A DNA stretch of 64,000 nt, taken from Hyphomicrobiales bacterium. Lineage in GTDB: Bacteria; Pseudomonadota; Alphaproteobacteria; Rhizobiales; Rhizobiaceae. Below the pieces are notes generated by a model, which saw only the letters and a program-made list of their open reading frames with translations, was not told where the DNA came from and did no database searches. The stretch is taken from positions 53,277-117,276 of the forward strand of contig UCGV01000029.1 of NCBI GenBank assembly GCA_900471925.1, given 5' to 3'. Positions 15,901-24,798 of the stretch are shown in pieces (the first letter of the stretch is position 1; each line of letters opens with the position of its first letter). The translations under genes and the position numbers were made by a program.

Positions 15901-17496
15901 ATGAAAAAACTCTCTGTCCTGCTCGCAGCGACAGCCCTGGCTTCGGTCATGGCCACCGCCGCGTATTCCAAGACGCTTGTCTATTGCTCCGAAGGATCGC
16001 CGGAAGGCTTCGATCCGAGCCTTTACACGGCAGGCACCACCTTCGACGCTTCTTCGCGTACGGTCTACAGCCGCCTCGTCGAGTTCAAGCACGGCGGTAC
16101 GGAGATCGAGCCGGGCGTCGCCGACAGCTGGTCGGTTTCCCCTGACGGCAAGGAATATACCTTCAAGCTGCATCCCGGCGTGAAGTTCCAGACGACCGAC
16201 TTCTTCACCCCGTCGCGTGATCTGACCGCTGACGACGTCGTCTTCTCCTTCGAGCGCCAGATCAAGTCCGACAATCCGTGGAACAAGTATGTTGACGGCG
16301 GTTCCTACGAATACGCTGCCGGCATGGGCTTCCCCGACCTCATCAAGTCGGTCGAGAAGGTCGATGACCTGACGGTCAAGTTCACGCTCAACCATCCGGA
16401 AGCTCCGTTCCTGGCCGACCTCGCCATGGACTTCGCCTCCATCGTTTCCAAGGAATATGCCGACAAGCTCGCTGCTGACGGCAAGATGGCCCAGCTGAAC
16501 CAGCAGCCGCTCGGCACCGGTCCGTTCACCTTCGTTGCCTACCAGACGGATGCCGTCATCCGCTACAAGGCCAACGAAACCTACTTCAAGGGCAAGGAAA
16601 AGATCGACGATCTCGTCTTCGCGATCACCCCGGACGCTGCTGTCCGCGCCCAGAAGCTGAAGGCCGGCGAGTGCCATCTGGTTCCGTATCCGAATGCTGC
16701 TGACGTTCCGGAACTCAAGAAGGAAACCAGCATCACGGTGATGGAGCAGGCTGGCCTGAACGTCGGCTTCCTGGCCTACAACACCCAGCAGGCTCCGTTC
16801 GACAAGCCGGAAGTTCGCCGCGCGCTGAACATGGCAATCAACAAGAAGGCGATCATCGACGCCGTCTTCCAGGGCGCTGCCCAAGTTGCCAAGAACCCGA
16901 TCCCGCCGACAATGTGGTCCTATAACGACAAGATCGAAGACGACAAGTACGATCCGGAAGCTGCCAAGAAGGCTCTTGAAGCCGCTGGCGTCAAGGATCT
17001 GTCGATGAAGATCTGGGCAATGCCGGTTTCGCGTCCGTACATGCTGAACGCACGCCGCGCCGCCGAACTGATGCAGGCAGACTTTGCCAAGATCGGCGTC
17101 AAGGTCGAGATCGTTACCCATGAATGGGCCGAATACCTGAAGCTCTCCTCCGACGTGAAGCGCGATGGCGCTGTCATCCTCGGCTGGACCGGCGACAACG
17201 GCGACCCGGACAACTTCATGGACACGCTGCTCGGCTGCGACGCTGTCGGCGGCAACAACCGCGCTCAGTGGTGCAACAAGGATTACGATGCGCTGATGAC
17301 CAAGGCCAAGGAAACGGCTGACGTCGCTGCCCGCACGAAGTTCTACGAAGAAGCTCAGGAAATCTTCAAGAAGGAAGCTCCCTGGGCTCCTCTCGACCAC
17401 TCGCTGGTTTTCGTACCGATCAGCAAGAAGGTCACGGGCTTCCACATGGATCCGCTTGGCATTCACCGCTTCGACGGCGTTGATATCGCCGAATAA
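15901..17496 (+). CDS. dppA: Dipeptide/haem-precursor ABC transporter substrate-binding protein
   Basis: This 531-residue periplasmic protein has a Sec signal (MKKLSVLLAATALASVMATAAYS, cut near residue 23). It is a family-5 solute-binding protein: LVYCSEGSPEGFDPSLYTAG at the mature N-terminus, then DDVVFSFERQ, the LGTGPFTF core and WTGDNGDPDNFM. DppA delivers dipeptides and in rhizobia also delta-aminolevulinic acid. It is first of a five-gene operon, beside rirA. Codon use is strongly biased, as for an abundant protein. Paired hairpins before dppB may raise dppA mRNA over the rest. Confidence 0.93.
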   Translation: MKKLSVLLAATALASVMATAAYSKTLVYCSEGSPEGFDPSLYTAGTTFDASSRTVYSRLVEFKHGGTEIEPGVADSWSVSPDGKEYTFKLHPGVKFQTTDFFTPSRDLTADDVVFSFERQIKSDNPWNKYVDGGSYEYAAGMGFPDLIKSVEKVDDLTVKFTLNHPEAPFLADLAMDFASIVSKEYADKLAADGKMAQLNQQPLGTGPFTFVAYQTDAVIRYKANETYFKGKEKIDDLVFAITPDAAVRAQKLKAGECHLVPYPNAADVPELKKETSITVMEQAGLNVGFLAYNTQQAPFDKPEVRRALNMAINKKAIIDAVFQGAAQVAKNPIPPTMWSYNDKIEDDKYDPEAAKKALEAAGVKDLSMKIWAMPVSRPYMLNARRAAELMQADFAKIGVKVEIVTHEWAEYLKLSSDVKRDGAVILGWTGDNGDPDNFMDTLLGCDAVGGNNRAQWCNKDYDALMTKAKETADVAARTKFYEEAQEIFKKEAPWAPLDHSLVFVPISKKVTGFHMDPLGIHRFDGVDIAE

Positions 17497-17511
17497 AAAA
17501 AATGATAAACT

Positions 17512-17563
17512 GCCCGGCATAAACCGGGCTTGACCGGCGGTCAGGCATCCACCTGACCGCCGG
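17512..17563 (+). other. Two intercistronic hairpins between dppA and dppB
   Basis: GCCCGG/CCGGGC (17512-17529) is followed by a perfect 12-bp stem CCGGCGGTCAGG/CCTGACCGCCGG with a 6-base loop (17534-17563). No T tract follows, so they are not simple terminators. They probably protect the dppA 3' end and lower downstream levels, as is common between binding-protein and permease genes. Confidence 0.6.
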
Positions 17564-17583
17564 AAACTATTGGACAACCTGCT

Positions 17584-18588
17584 ATGTTGCGATTTCTCAT
17601 CGGGCGCCTTGCGGTCCTGATACCGACCTTCCTAGGCGTTTCGCTCATTGCCTTCTCGTTCATCCGCCTGCTTCCCGGCGATCCCGTCATGCTGTTGTCG
17701 GGCGAACGAACCATGGCACCCGAGCGTCATGCCCAGATCATGCACGATCTCGGTTTCGACCGTCCCATGTATGTGCAATATTTCGATTATCTCGGAAAAG
17801 TGCTGCATGGTGACCTCGGCACCTCGATCGTCACCAAGCGCCCTGTTCTCGGCGAATTCTTCACGCTCTTCCCGGCAACGCTCGAGCTTTCGCTCTGCGC
17901 CATCCTGGTGGCGGTCCTGCTCGGTGTGCCCGCGGGCGTCTTTGCGGCGGTCAAGCGCGGAACCTGGTTCGACCAGAGCGTGATGGGTGTCGCCCTTATC
18001 GGTTATTCGATGCCGATCTTCTGGTGGGGCCTGCTGCTCATCATCTTCTTCTCTGGCTATCTCGGCTGGACACCGGTCTCCGGCCGCATCTCGCTGATGT
18101 ATTTCTTCAAGCCTGTCACCGGCTTCATGCTGATCGACAGCCTTCTCTCCGGCCAGAAGGGCGCTTTCGCCTCTGCCGTGAGCTATCTCATTCTGCCGAC
18201 CGTCGTGCTCGCCACCATTCCGCTCGCCGTCATCGCCCGCCAGACACGCTCGGCGATGCTCGAAGTACTGGGCGAGGATTATGTGCGCACGGCCCGTTCC
18301 AAGGGTCTGGCACCTTTGCGCGTCGTCGGCATCCATGCGCTTAGAAACGCCATGATCCCGGTCATCACCACGATCGGCCTGCAGATCGGCGTGCTGCTCG
18401 CTGGCGCCATACTGACCGAAACGATCTTCTCCTGGCCGGGTATCGGCAAGTGGATGGTCGATGCTGTCTTCAAGCGCGACTATGCTGTCGTCCAGGGCGG
18501 TCTTCTCTTGATCGCCGGCATCATCATGCTGGTGAACCTGCTCGTCGATCTGGCCTACGGCTTCATCAATCCGCGTATCAGGCACTAG
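17584..18588 (+). CDS. dppB: Dipeptide ABC transporter permease DppB
   Basis: This 334-residue permease has a first membrane segment at residues 10-30 (FLGVSLIAFSFIRLLPGDP, typical of DppB/OppB), a periplasmic loop and five more segments. The coupling loop is ARSKGLAPLRVVGIHALRNA, the family's EAA-type motif, near residue 240. It pairs with DppC in the inner membrane. It lies 87 bases after dppA, separated by two hairpins, and 10 bases before dppC. Confidence 0.92.
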   Translation: MLRFLIGRLAVLIPTFLGVSLIAFSFIRLLPGDPVMLLSGERTMAPERHAQIMHDLGFDRPMYVQYFDYLGKVLHGDLGTSIVTKRPVLGEFFTLFPATLELSLCAILVAVLLGVPAGVFAAVKRGTWFDQSVMGVALIGYSMPIFWWGLLLIIFFSGYLGWTPVSGRISLMYFFKPVTGFMLIDSLLSGQKGAFASAVSYLILPTVVLATIPLAVIARQTRSAMLEVLGEDYVRTARSKGLAPLRVVGIHALRNAMIPVITTIGLQIGVLLAGAILTETIFSWPGIGKWMVDAVFKRDYAVVQGGLLLIAGIIMLVNLLVDLAYGFINPRIRH

Positions 18589-18598
18589 GAGCGGTCAC

Positions 18599-19489
18599 AT
18601 GAGCACTGTTACTGCAAAATCCGACCAGCCCTCCGGCCTGACCGAATTCTGGTACTACTTCTCGCGAAACAAGGGCGCCGTCATCGGCCTCTTCGTCTTC
18701 CTGGTCATTCTGCTGCTGGCGATCTTCGCGCCGATTGTATCGCCGCATACGCCGAACGAGCAGAACCGCGATCTCCTGCTTTCCGTTCCCTTTTGGATGG
18801 ATGGCGGCAGCTTCTCCTATCCGCTCGGAACGGACGCCGTCGGCCGCGATATCCTCTCGCGCCTGATCTTCGGTGCGCGCTTCTCGCTGTTCATCGGCGT
18901 TGTCGTCGTGACGCTTTCGGTCGTCGTCGGCGTGCTGATCGGCCTAGTAGCAGGTTATTTCCGCGGCCGCGTCGATATCGTCATCATGCGCCTCATGGAT
19001 ATCATCCTGGCCTTCCCGTCGCTGCTTCTGGCCCTCGTGCTCGTTGCGGTCCTCGGCCCCGGCCTGCTCAATGCCATGATCGCGATCTCGATCGTCAACC
19101 AGCCGCATTTCGTGCGCCTGACGCGTGCTGCCGTCATGGCCGAACGTGAGAAGGAATATGTCGTCGCCTCCCGCGTGGCGGGTGCCGGCACCTTCCGGCT
19201 GATGTTCAAGACCATCCTGCCGAATTGCCTCGGACCGCTGATCGTCCAGGCGACGCTCGCCTTCTCCGCCGCCATCCTCGATGCAGCCGCCCTCGGCTTC
19301 CTCGGAATGGGCGCGCAGCCGCCGACACCTGAGTGGGGCACGATGCTTGCTGAATCCCGCGAGTTCATCTCGCGCGCCTGGTGGGTCGTAACATTTCCGG
19401 GTCTCGCCATCCTGATCACCGTTCTTGCCATCAATCTGATGGGCGACGGTCTGCGCGATGCGATCGATCCCAAGATGAAGAGGTCGTGA
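18599..19489 (+). CDS. dppC: Dipeptide ABC transporter permease DppC
   Basis: This 296-residue permease has an N-terminal cytoplasmic stretch (FWYYFSRNKGAVIGLFVFL), a membrane segment, the LGTDAVGRDILSRLIFGARFSL signature of DppC/OppC, and five further segments. The coupling loop is ASRVAGAGTFRLMFKTILPN. The C-terminal INLMGDGLRDAIDPKMK end is typical. It partners DppB. The stop is one base before the dppD start. Confidence 0.92.
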   Translation: MSTVTAKSDQPSGLTEFWYYFSRNKGAVIGLFVFLVILLLAIFAPIVSPHTPNEQNRDLLLSVPFWMDGGSFSYPLGTDAVGRDILSRLIFGARFSLFIGVVVVTLSVVVGVLIGLVAGYFRGRVDIVIMRLMDIILAFPSLLLALVLVAVLGPGLLNAMIAISIVNQPHFVRLTRAAVMAEREKEYVVASRVAGAGTFRLMFKTILPNCLGPLIVQATLAFSAAILDAAALGFLGMGAQPPTPEWGTMLAESREFISRAWWVVTFPGLAILITVLAINLMGDGLRDAIDPKMKRS

Positions 19490-19490
19490 G

Positions 19491-20342
19491 ATGGCGCTTC
19501 TCGAAATAGAAAATCTCGTCGTCGAATTCCAGACTTCGACCGGCCCCTTCCGTGCCGTCGATGGCGTGTCGCTGAAGGTCGATGCCGGTGAAGTTCTGGC
19601 GATCGTCGGCGAATCCGGTTCGGGCAAGTCTGTCTCGATGCTGGCTGCCATGGGCCTTCTGCCGTGGACGGCGAAGGTGACGGCTGACAAGATGGTCTTC
19701 GACGGCCAGAATCTGCTCGGCATGTCCGGCGCCAAGCGGCGCGAAATCATCGGCAAGGACATGTCGATGATCTTCCAGGAGCCGATTGCCAGCCTCAATC
19801 CCTGCTTCACCGTCGGCTTCCAGATCGAGGAAGTGCTGCGTATTCATCTCGGCCTCGGCAAGGCGGAACGCCGCAAGCGCGCGATCGAGCTTTTCCAGGC
19901 AGTCGGCATTCCCGATCCTGCCGAACGGCTCAACCACTTCCCGCACCAGATGTCGGGCGGCCAGTGCCAGCGCGTCATGATCGCCATCGCGATCGCCTGC
20001 AATCCGAAGCTCCTGATCGCTGACGAGCCGACCACCGCGCTCGACGTGACCATCCAGAAGCAGATCCTCGATCTCCTGATGCGCCTGCAGACGGAACATC
20101 GCATGGGCCTGATCATGATCACGCATAATATGGGCGTGGTTGCCGAGACGGCCGACCGGGTGATCGTGCAGTACAAGGGCCGCAAGATGGAAGAGGCCGA
20201 TGTCCTCTCCCTCTTCGAATCCCCGAAGAGCGATTACACGCGCGCTCTGCTCGCCGCTCTCCCGGAAAATGCCACCGGCGACCGGCTGCCGACCATCGGC
20301 GAGCTTTTCAATCCGAATAAGACTGTGGAGGGAGCGGCCTGA
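19491..20342 (+). CDS. dppD: Dipeptide ABC transporter ATPase DppD
   Basis: This 283-residue ATPase shows Walker A GESGSGKS (residues 38-45), the Q-loop in MIFQEP, the signature MSGGQCQR and Walker B LLIADEP with TTALDVT. The oligopeptide-type C-terminal extension is short (NATGDRLPTIGELFNP), and some members carry a cluster-binding Cys set here that is not present. It shares one base with dppF (TGATG overlap), so the two are coupled. Confidence 0.92.
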   Translation: MALLEIENLVVEFQTSTGPFRAVDGVSLKVDAGEVLAIVGESGSGKSVSMLAAMGLLPWTAKVTADKMVFDGQNLLGMSGAKRREIIGKDMSMIFQEPIASLNPCFTVGFQIEEVLRIHLGLGKAERRKRAIELFQAVGIPDPAERLNHFPHQMSGGQCQRVMIAIAIACNPKLLIADEPTTALDVTIQKQILDLLMRLQTEHRMGLIMITHNMGVVAETADRVIVQYKGRKMEEADVLSLFESPKSDYTRALLAALPENATGDRLPTIGELFNPNKTVEGAA

Positions 20343-21181
20343 TGACGCCAGTTCTCGAAGGAAAGAACATCGTTCGCGACTATCACCTGCCGGGCGGCAT
20401 GTTCAAGAAGGCGCGTACGGTCCATGCCGTCAAGGGTGTGAACTTCAGTGTCGAAGAGGGCAAGACGCTGGCGATCGTCGGCGAAAGCGGCTGCGGCAAG
20501 TCCACGCTTGCGCGTATCATCACGATGATCGACCCTGCTACTGCGGGCGATCTCTTCATCGACGGCAAGAAGGTCGATATCTTCAAGGGTGACCTGACGC
20601 CTGAGATCCGCCGCAAGGTGCAGATCGTCTTCCAGAACCCTTACGGCTCGCTGAATCCGCGCAAGAAGATCGGCGATATCCTGATGGAGCCGCTGATCAT
20701 CAACACCAATACGCCGGCCGCCGAACGGCGCGATCTGGCCATGGCGATGCTGCGCAAGGTCGGCCTGCAGGACGTGCACTTCAATCGCTTTCCGCACATG
20801 TTCTCGGGCGGTCAGCGTCAGCGCATCGCCATTGCGCGCGCGCTCATGCTGAAGCCGCGGCTTCTGGTTCTCGACGAGCCGGTTTCCGCCCTCGATCTTT
20901 CGGTGCAGGCCCAGGTTCTGAACCTGCTCGCCGACCTGCAGGACGAGCTGAACCTGACCTATGTCTTCATCAGCCACGACCTTTCGGTCGTCCGCTACAT
21001 GGCAGACGATGTGATGGTGATGTATTTCGGCGAAGCGGTCGAATACGGCACGCGTGAGCAGGTCTTTAACGACCCGCAGCACAACTATACCAAGACCCTG
21101 TTTGCGGCGACCCCGCGGGCGGATGTCGATACGATCAAGGCACGTCTTGCACGCAAGGCTGCCGTTTCTGCGGCGTCATAA
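20342..21181 (+). CDS. dppF: Dipeptide ABC transporter ATPase DppF
   Basis: This 279-residue ATPase shows Walker A GESGCGKST, QNPYGSLNPRKKIGDIL (typical of DppF), the signature FSGGQRQR and Walker B LLVLDEPVSALDLS. It heterodimerises with DppD on the DppBC permease. It closes the dpp operon; gluconate kinase begins 42 bases later on the same strand without a visible terminator and may be read through. Confidence 0.92.
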   Translation: MTPVLEGKNIVRDYHLPGGMFKKARTVHAVKGVNFSVEEGKTLAIVGESGCGKSTLARIITMIDPATAGDLFIDGKKVDIFKGDLTPEIRRKVQIVFQNPYGSLNPRKKIGDILMEPLIINTNTPAAERRDLAMAMLRKVGLQDVHFNRFPHMFSGGQRQRIAIARALMLKPRLLVLDEPVSALDLSVQAQVLNLLADLQDELNLTYVFISHDLSVVRYMADDVMVMYFGEAVEYGTREQVFNDPQHNYTKTLFAATPRADVDTIKARLARKAAVSAAS

Positions 21182-21223
21182 ACCAGCAGATAGTCCACGC
21201 CGGGCACATGAGCGAGATGAACG

Positions 21224-21760
21224 ATGACCGGGAATAGCGGAACTCTCCATGCAATCGTCGTCATGGGCGTCAGCGGTTCCGGCAAATCCTCGATCGGCGA
21301 GAAGATAGCGGCAGGCCTCGGCCTGCCGTTTGTCGAAGGAGACATCCTTCACCCCGCTTCCAATGTCGAGAAAATGTCGAAGGGCATTCCACTGACCGAT
21401 GCGGACCGGATGCCCTGGCTCGATCGTATCGGTGAGGAGATGCAGGCTTCGCTCGGCAAGGGCGAGGGCATCATCGTCTCCTGCTCGGCGCTGAAGCGCA
21501 TCTATCGCGACCGCCTCAGGGCTGCTGCCGGCGGCAATCTTTATTTCGTTTATCTCGAAGGCTCGAAGGCGCTGCTGACGGATCGCATGGTCCATCGCAA
21601 GGGTCACTTCATGCCGGCCTCGCTGCTGGAGAGCCAGCTGCAGACGCTGGAAGTGCCGACGGGCGAACCGGGCGTCGTGACCGTCGGCATCGATGACACG
21701 ATCGAAGATATTGCGGCGAAATCCCTTAGAGAGCTCGCCGCTCTCGGCATCACGGATTGA
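21224..21760 (+). CDS. gntK: Gluconate kinase (gluconokinase)
   Basis: This 178-residue P-loop kinase phosphorylates D-gluconate to 6-phosphogluconate for the Entner-Doudoroff or pentose-phosphate route. The P-loop GVSGSGKSS is at residues 15-23; the family motifs FVEGDILHPASNVEKMSKGIPLTD and SCSALKRIYRDRLR follow, and the lid region has GHFMPASLLESQLQTLE. Length fits GntK exactly. Its 3' end overlaps the convergent D-amino-acid dehydrogenase-like gene by 11 bases. No gluconate transporter or regulator is adjacent. Confidence 0.92.
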   Translation: MTGNSGTLHAIVVMGVSGSGKSSIGEKIAAGLGLPFVEGDILHPASNVEKMSKGIPLTDADRMPWLDRIGEEMQASLGKGEGIIVSCSALKRIYRDRLRAAAGGNLYFVYLEGSKALLTDRMVHRKGHFMPASLLESQLQTLEVPTGEPGVVTVGIDDTIEDIAAKSLRELAALGITD

Positions 21761-22997
21761 AGCGGGCAGGCGAGTACGCCGAAATGTCGATGAACGGCGC
21801 CTCGCCGGTCATCAATTCCGCCAGCACGCGTCCTGTCACCGGCCCGAGTGTAAGCCCGTGATGGGCATGGCCGAAGGCGAACCACAGGCCCTGATGGCGC
21901 GGCGCCTTGCCGATGATGGGCATCATGTCGGGCGTGCAGGGCCGCGCGCCCATCCACGGTTCCGGATCGAGCCGTTCCCCCAGCGGAAAGATGGTGCGCG
22001 CCACGGCTTCGGCCCGGTCGAGCTGCACCGGCGTCTTCGGCGCATCGAGTGTCGCGAATTCCGCCCCCGTCGTCAGCCGCACGCCCTTGTTCATTGGCGC
22101 CAGGAAATAGCCGCGTTCTGAATCGAGCGTCCAGTTGTTGAGGACAGCGTTGCCCTTGACGCCGTAATGCATGTGATAGCCGCGCTTGACGCCAAGCGGG
22201 AAGGAATAGCCGAGCCGCCGGGTGGCGACCGCCGCCCAGGGGCCGAGCGCCAGCACCGCATCGTTAGCCTCAAGCGATCCTTCCGCCGTCATGATCTTCC
22301 AGCCGGAGCCGGCCTGTCCGAGCGAGGCGGCATCTCCAGTCAAGAACCTTCCGCCGAGGCTTTCGAAATAGCTGCGATAGGCGCGCGTCAGTGCATGCGG
22401 ATCGAGCACCGACCACGGGTCGATCCAGCGCAGCCCGCCGACGAAATCGCCGGTGATGTTCGGCTCCAGACGAGCGATATCCGCAGAGGTCAGGCTCTCG
22501 TAACCGACGCCGAACTGCGCCTTCCACTGCGCGGCTTCCGTGAAGGCTTCCTCGCGCTTGGCTTCCGTGCGGAACACCTTCATCCAGCCGTCCTTGCGGA
22601 TCAGCGTCTCGGCATGGGATGCCTCGATCAGATCCTTGTGCTCCAGGATCGAGTTCTCGATCAGCGGCGCATAGGCCTGGGTGATCATCGCATGCCGCTT
22701 CGGGTTGGAATTCCACCAGTAGCGGGCCAGAAACGCGAGCTGGCTCGGCAGCGCCTTCAGGTGATAATGCGCATCGATCCTGTTGTTCAGCGCATAACGC
22801 AAAAGCAGGCCAAGTTGCTGCGGAAAGCCATAGGGCATGACGCCCTCGCGCTGGATCAGGCCGGCATTGCCAAAGGAGGTTTCGTTGCCTGGTTCCTTGC
22901 GGTCAACAAGCGTCACCTGCCGGCCGCGGCGTTGAAGATGGATGGCCGTCGAAACCCCGACGATACCGGCGCCGAGCACGATTGCGTTCTTCGTCAT
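21750..22997 (-). CDS. FAD-dependent D-amino-acid dehydrogenase-like oxidoreductase
   Basis: This 415-residue DadA/DAO-fold flavoprotein starts MTKNAIVLGAGIVGVSTAIHL (GxGxxG dinucleotide motif). Also seen are GNAGLIQREGVMPYG, the ETxWMKVFRTEAKREEAF-like substrate region, and a C-terminal MGARPCTPDMMPIIGKAPRHQGLWFAFGHAHHG typical of DadA. It would deaminate D-amino acids, passing electrons to the chain. ATG 22997 has AGGGGAAT upstream; the 20-residue longer frame lacks a site. It lies 75 bases after the ICMT-type gene on the same strand, so it may be read from the polyketide operon. The substrate is not predictable. Confidence 0.82.
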   Translation of the reverse strand: MTKNAIVLGAGIVGVSTAIHLQRRGRQVTLVDRKEPGNETSFGNAGLIQREGVMPYGFPQQLGLLLRYALNNRIDAHYHLKALPSQLAFLARYWWNSNPKRHAMITQAYAPLIENSILEHKDLIEASHAETLIRKDGWMKVFRTEAKREEAFTEAAQWKAQFGVGYESLTSADIARLEPNITGDFVGGLRWIDPWSVLDPHALTRAYRSYFESLGGRFLTGDAASLGQAGSGWKIMTAEGSLEANDAVLALGPWAAVATRRLGYSFPLGVKRGYHMHYGVKGNAVLNNWTLDSERGYFLAPMNKGVRLTTGAEFATLDAPKTPVQLDRAEAVARTIFPLGERLDPEPWMGARPCTPDMMPIIGKAPRHQGLWFAFGHAHHGLTLGPVTGRVLAELMTGEAPFIDISAYSPARFNP

Positions 22998-23072
22998 ATT
23001 CCCCTGCATTCCGCTGTATTTTGGGCATAAGATGCCCATCTGAATGCTGCGGCGCAAACGAAAAATCGCATT

Positions 23073-23576
23073 TCATTTCAAAATCATTGCGCTTTTCAGT
23101 GCGGCATTTTCGGCCCTGATGCGTACAGTCAGCATGGCGGCATTCAGCAGCGAAAAGACCAGCGCATAGAGCGGCATGCCGAAGGCAAGCGGCAGGGCGG
23201 CGATCTCGCCTGTCACGATCAGATAGTTCGGATGCTTGAGGTAGCGGTAAGGCCCGCTTTCCACGAGCGGCGCACCCGGCAGGACGATGATGCGCGTCGT
23301 CCAGCGTTTTCCAAGCGTCGCCAGTACCCAGAGCCGCAGCACCTGCAGCAGCATGAACAGCCCGAACCAGCAGGGCTGCACCGGCTGCCCTGTTGCCAGC
23401 ATCCAGAGCCCGGCAAGCCAGCCCGTATGCAGCGCCACCATATAGGGATAATGCTCGGGCGCGATCTCCCGCGCCCCGCGCGCAAAGAGCGCCATTGTGT
23501 TGCGCCGCGCGATCACCAGTTCGGAAAGCCGCTGTAGCGTAACGAAGCTGAGCAGAGCGAGGGAAGGCCACATCAT
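23073..23576 (-). CDS. Isoprenylcysteine carboxyl-methyltransferase (ICMT)-family membrane protein
   Basis: The product has 167 residues and four or five membrane segments. The ICMT/PEMT signature is visible: LGKRWTTRIIVLPGAPLVESGPYRYLKHPNYLIVTGEIAALPLAF, where GPYRYxxHPNY binds S-adenosylmethionine. Its start overlaps the stop of the type III polyketide synthase by 4 bases (ATGA). The same pairing occurs in Bacillus subtilis (bpsA-bpsB), where the partner methylates the alkylpyrone. I infer the same job here: O-methylation of a polyketide lipid in the membrane. Confidence 0.8.
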   Translation of the reverse strand: MMWPSLALLSFVTLQRLSELVIARRNTMALFARGAREIAPEHYPYMVALHTGWLAGLWMLATGQPVQPCWFGLFMLLQVLRLWVLATLGKRWTTRIIVLPGAPLVESGPYRYLKHPNYLIVTGEIAALPLAFGMPLYALVFSLLNAAMLTVRIRAENAALKSAMILK

Positions 23577-24625
23577 CCGACCCTCCGCAAGGTGACACAG
23601 CTTGCCGTAAAGCCCGGCCCCATGGCGATCATCGCGGACCTATCCGGCAAGCCCCCGCGGATCGCCCGTTCCAGAACGAAGAGAACCGTCGGCGAAGACA
23701 TGTTCCCGTATTCGGCAAGCACGGAGCGTTCGATATCGAGCGTATCGGGCGCAAGGCCGAATGTGCACTCCATCGCCGCCAGCACCTTGGTGCCGCCGGG
23801 ATGGCAGATGAAGCGGTCGATATCGCCGCGCGTCAGGTCACTGCGTGCCAGTATCCCGTCGATAGCGGGACCGAGTTCCCTCTCCGCAAAGGGCGGCAGC
23901 GATTGAGCGAGCAGAATGCCGAGCCCTGTATCGTCGATTTTCCAGCCCATGATATCGAGCGTATCGGGAAAGAGATGATCGCCGGCCGATTCCACCTCGG
24001 CCACGCCACCTTCGCCCGATCTGAGCACGCAGGCGGCCGCTCCATCGCCGAAAAGCGCGGTGGCAATGATATTCGGCTTCGTAAGCTCGTCCAATCGGAA
24101 GGCCAAGGTGCAAAGCTCGATGGCGATGAAGAGCACGACCGCGCCCGGCCGGCTACGCGCCAGTCGCGAAGCGATGCCGAAGCCGGAAACGCCGGCCGCA
24201 CAGCCGAGCCCGAAGACCGGCACGCGCTCGATATCGGCGCGAAAGCCGAGCCGGCCGGCAAGCCGCGCATCGAGGCTCGGCGTGGTAATGCCGGTGGAGG
24301 AAACCGTGACGATGCAATCGACCTCGTGAGCCGCAATCCCCGCCCGCTGCAAGGCGCGTGTCGCGGTCTCGACGAACAGTGCGCCCGCAACCTCTTCATA
24401 GGCTTCCATCCTGTCCTGCCAGCCATGCGGCGCTTCGAACCAGGAGAGCGGGCGGGCGGCATGGCGCTTTTCGATACCAGCATTGGTAAAGACGCGGGCG
24501 AGGTGGTGAAATTCCCTGAAGCGATCGGCAAAAAGCCGGGCGGAGGCCGAGGCGGCTTCGCTCTGAGTGATGATATGGTCAGGCACTGCGGTGGCGAGAC
24601 TTAAAAGTCTGACGGAATGAGACAC
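23573..24625 (-). CDS. Type III polyketide synthase (chalcone-synthase-like)
   Basis: This 350-residue enzyme has a GTG start at 24625 set by AAGGAGAATAGC; the upstream ATG frame lacks a site. The catalytic triad is Cys142 (VFGLGCAAGVSGF), His275 (RFICHPGGTK) and Asn308 (EYGNMSSPTVLF). It also has the GDGAAACVL loop and a terminal GPGFTASCV. Type III PKSs extend an acyl-CoA with malonyl-CoA to make alkylpyrones or alkylresorcinols. Translational coupling to an ICMT-type methyltransferase points to a methylated alkylpyrone-like lipid. Chain length and product cannot be read from sequence. Confidence 0.9.
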   Translation of the reverse strand: MSHSVRLLSLATAVPDHIITQSEAASASARLFADRFREFHHLARVFTNAGIEKRHAARPLSWFEAPHGWQDRMEAYEEVAGALFVETATRALQRAGIAAHEVDCIVTVSSTGITTPSLDARLAGRLGFRADIERVPVFGLGCAAGVSGFGIASRLARSRPGAVVLFIAIELCTLAFRLDELTKPNIIATALFGDGAAACVLRSGEGGVAEVESAGDHLFPDTLDIMGWKIDDTGLGILLAQSLPPFAERELGPAIDGILARSDLTRGDIDRFICHPGGTKVLAAMECTFGLAPDTLDIERSVLAEYGNMSSPTVLFVLERAIRGGLPDRSAMIAMGPGFTASCVTLRRVG

Positions 24626-24737
24626 GCTATTCTCCTTGTCGTTCCCGGCGGAACGAGCGGAAAACACGCGGGGTGAAAGCTTTATTCGCCGCCGCGCCCT
24701 TCACGAAGCCGTGATTGAAATAATGCACAAACGTACC

Positions 24738-24763
24738 GAATAAACCCCGCGGTAGCGGTGTTC
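24738..24763 (+). promoter_or_regulatory. Possible ECF-sigma promoter before the TPR gene
   Basis: GAATAAA (24738-24744), a 15-base spacer and GTTC (24760-24763) look like the AAT-rich -35 and short -10 elements of some alphaproteobacterial ECF sigma factors. It sits 35 bases before the TPR gene, which leads into the sigma and anti-sigma genes, so autoregulation is plausible. No second copy was found nearby to confirm the motif. Confidence 0.35.
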
Positions 24764-24798
24764 ACTCCTCGCAACGTCATTTTTCGAGGAGTTCTCCC

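Noticed and set aside
15721..17577. 618-codon minus-strand ORF opposite dppA
   Set aside because: It is a codon-bias shadow of dppA: no ribosome site, no domain, and it crosses both gene boundaries.
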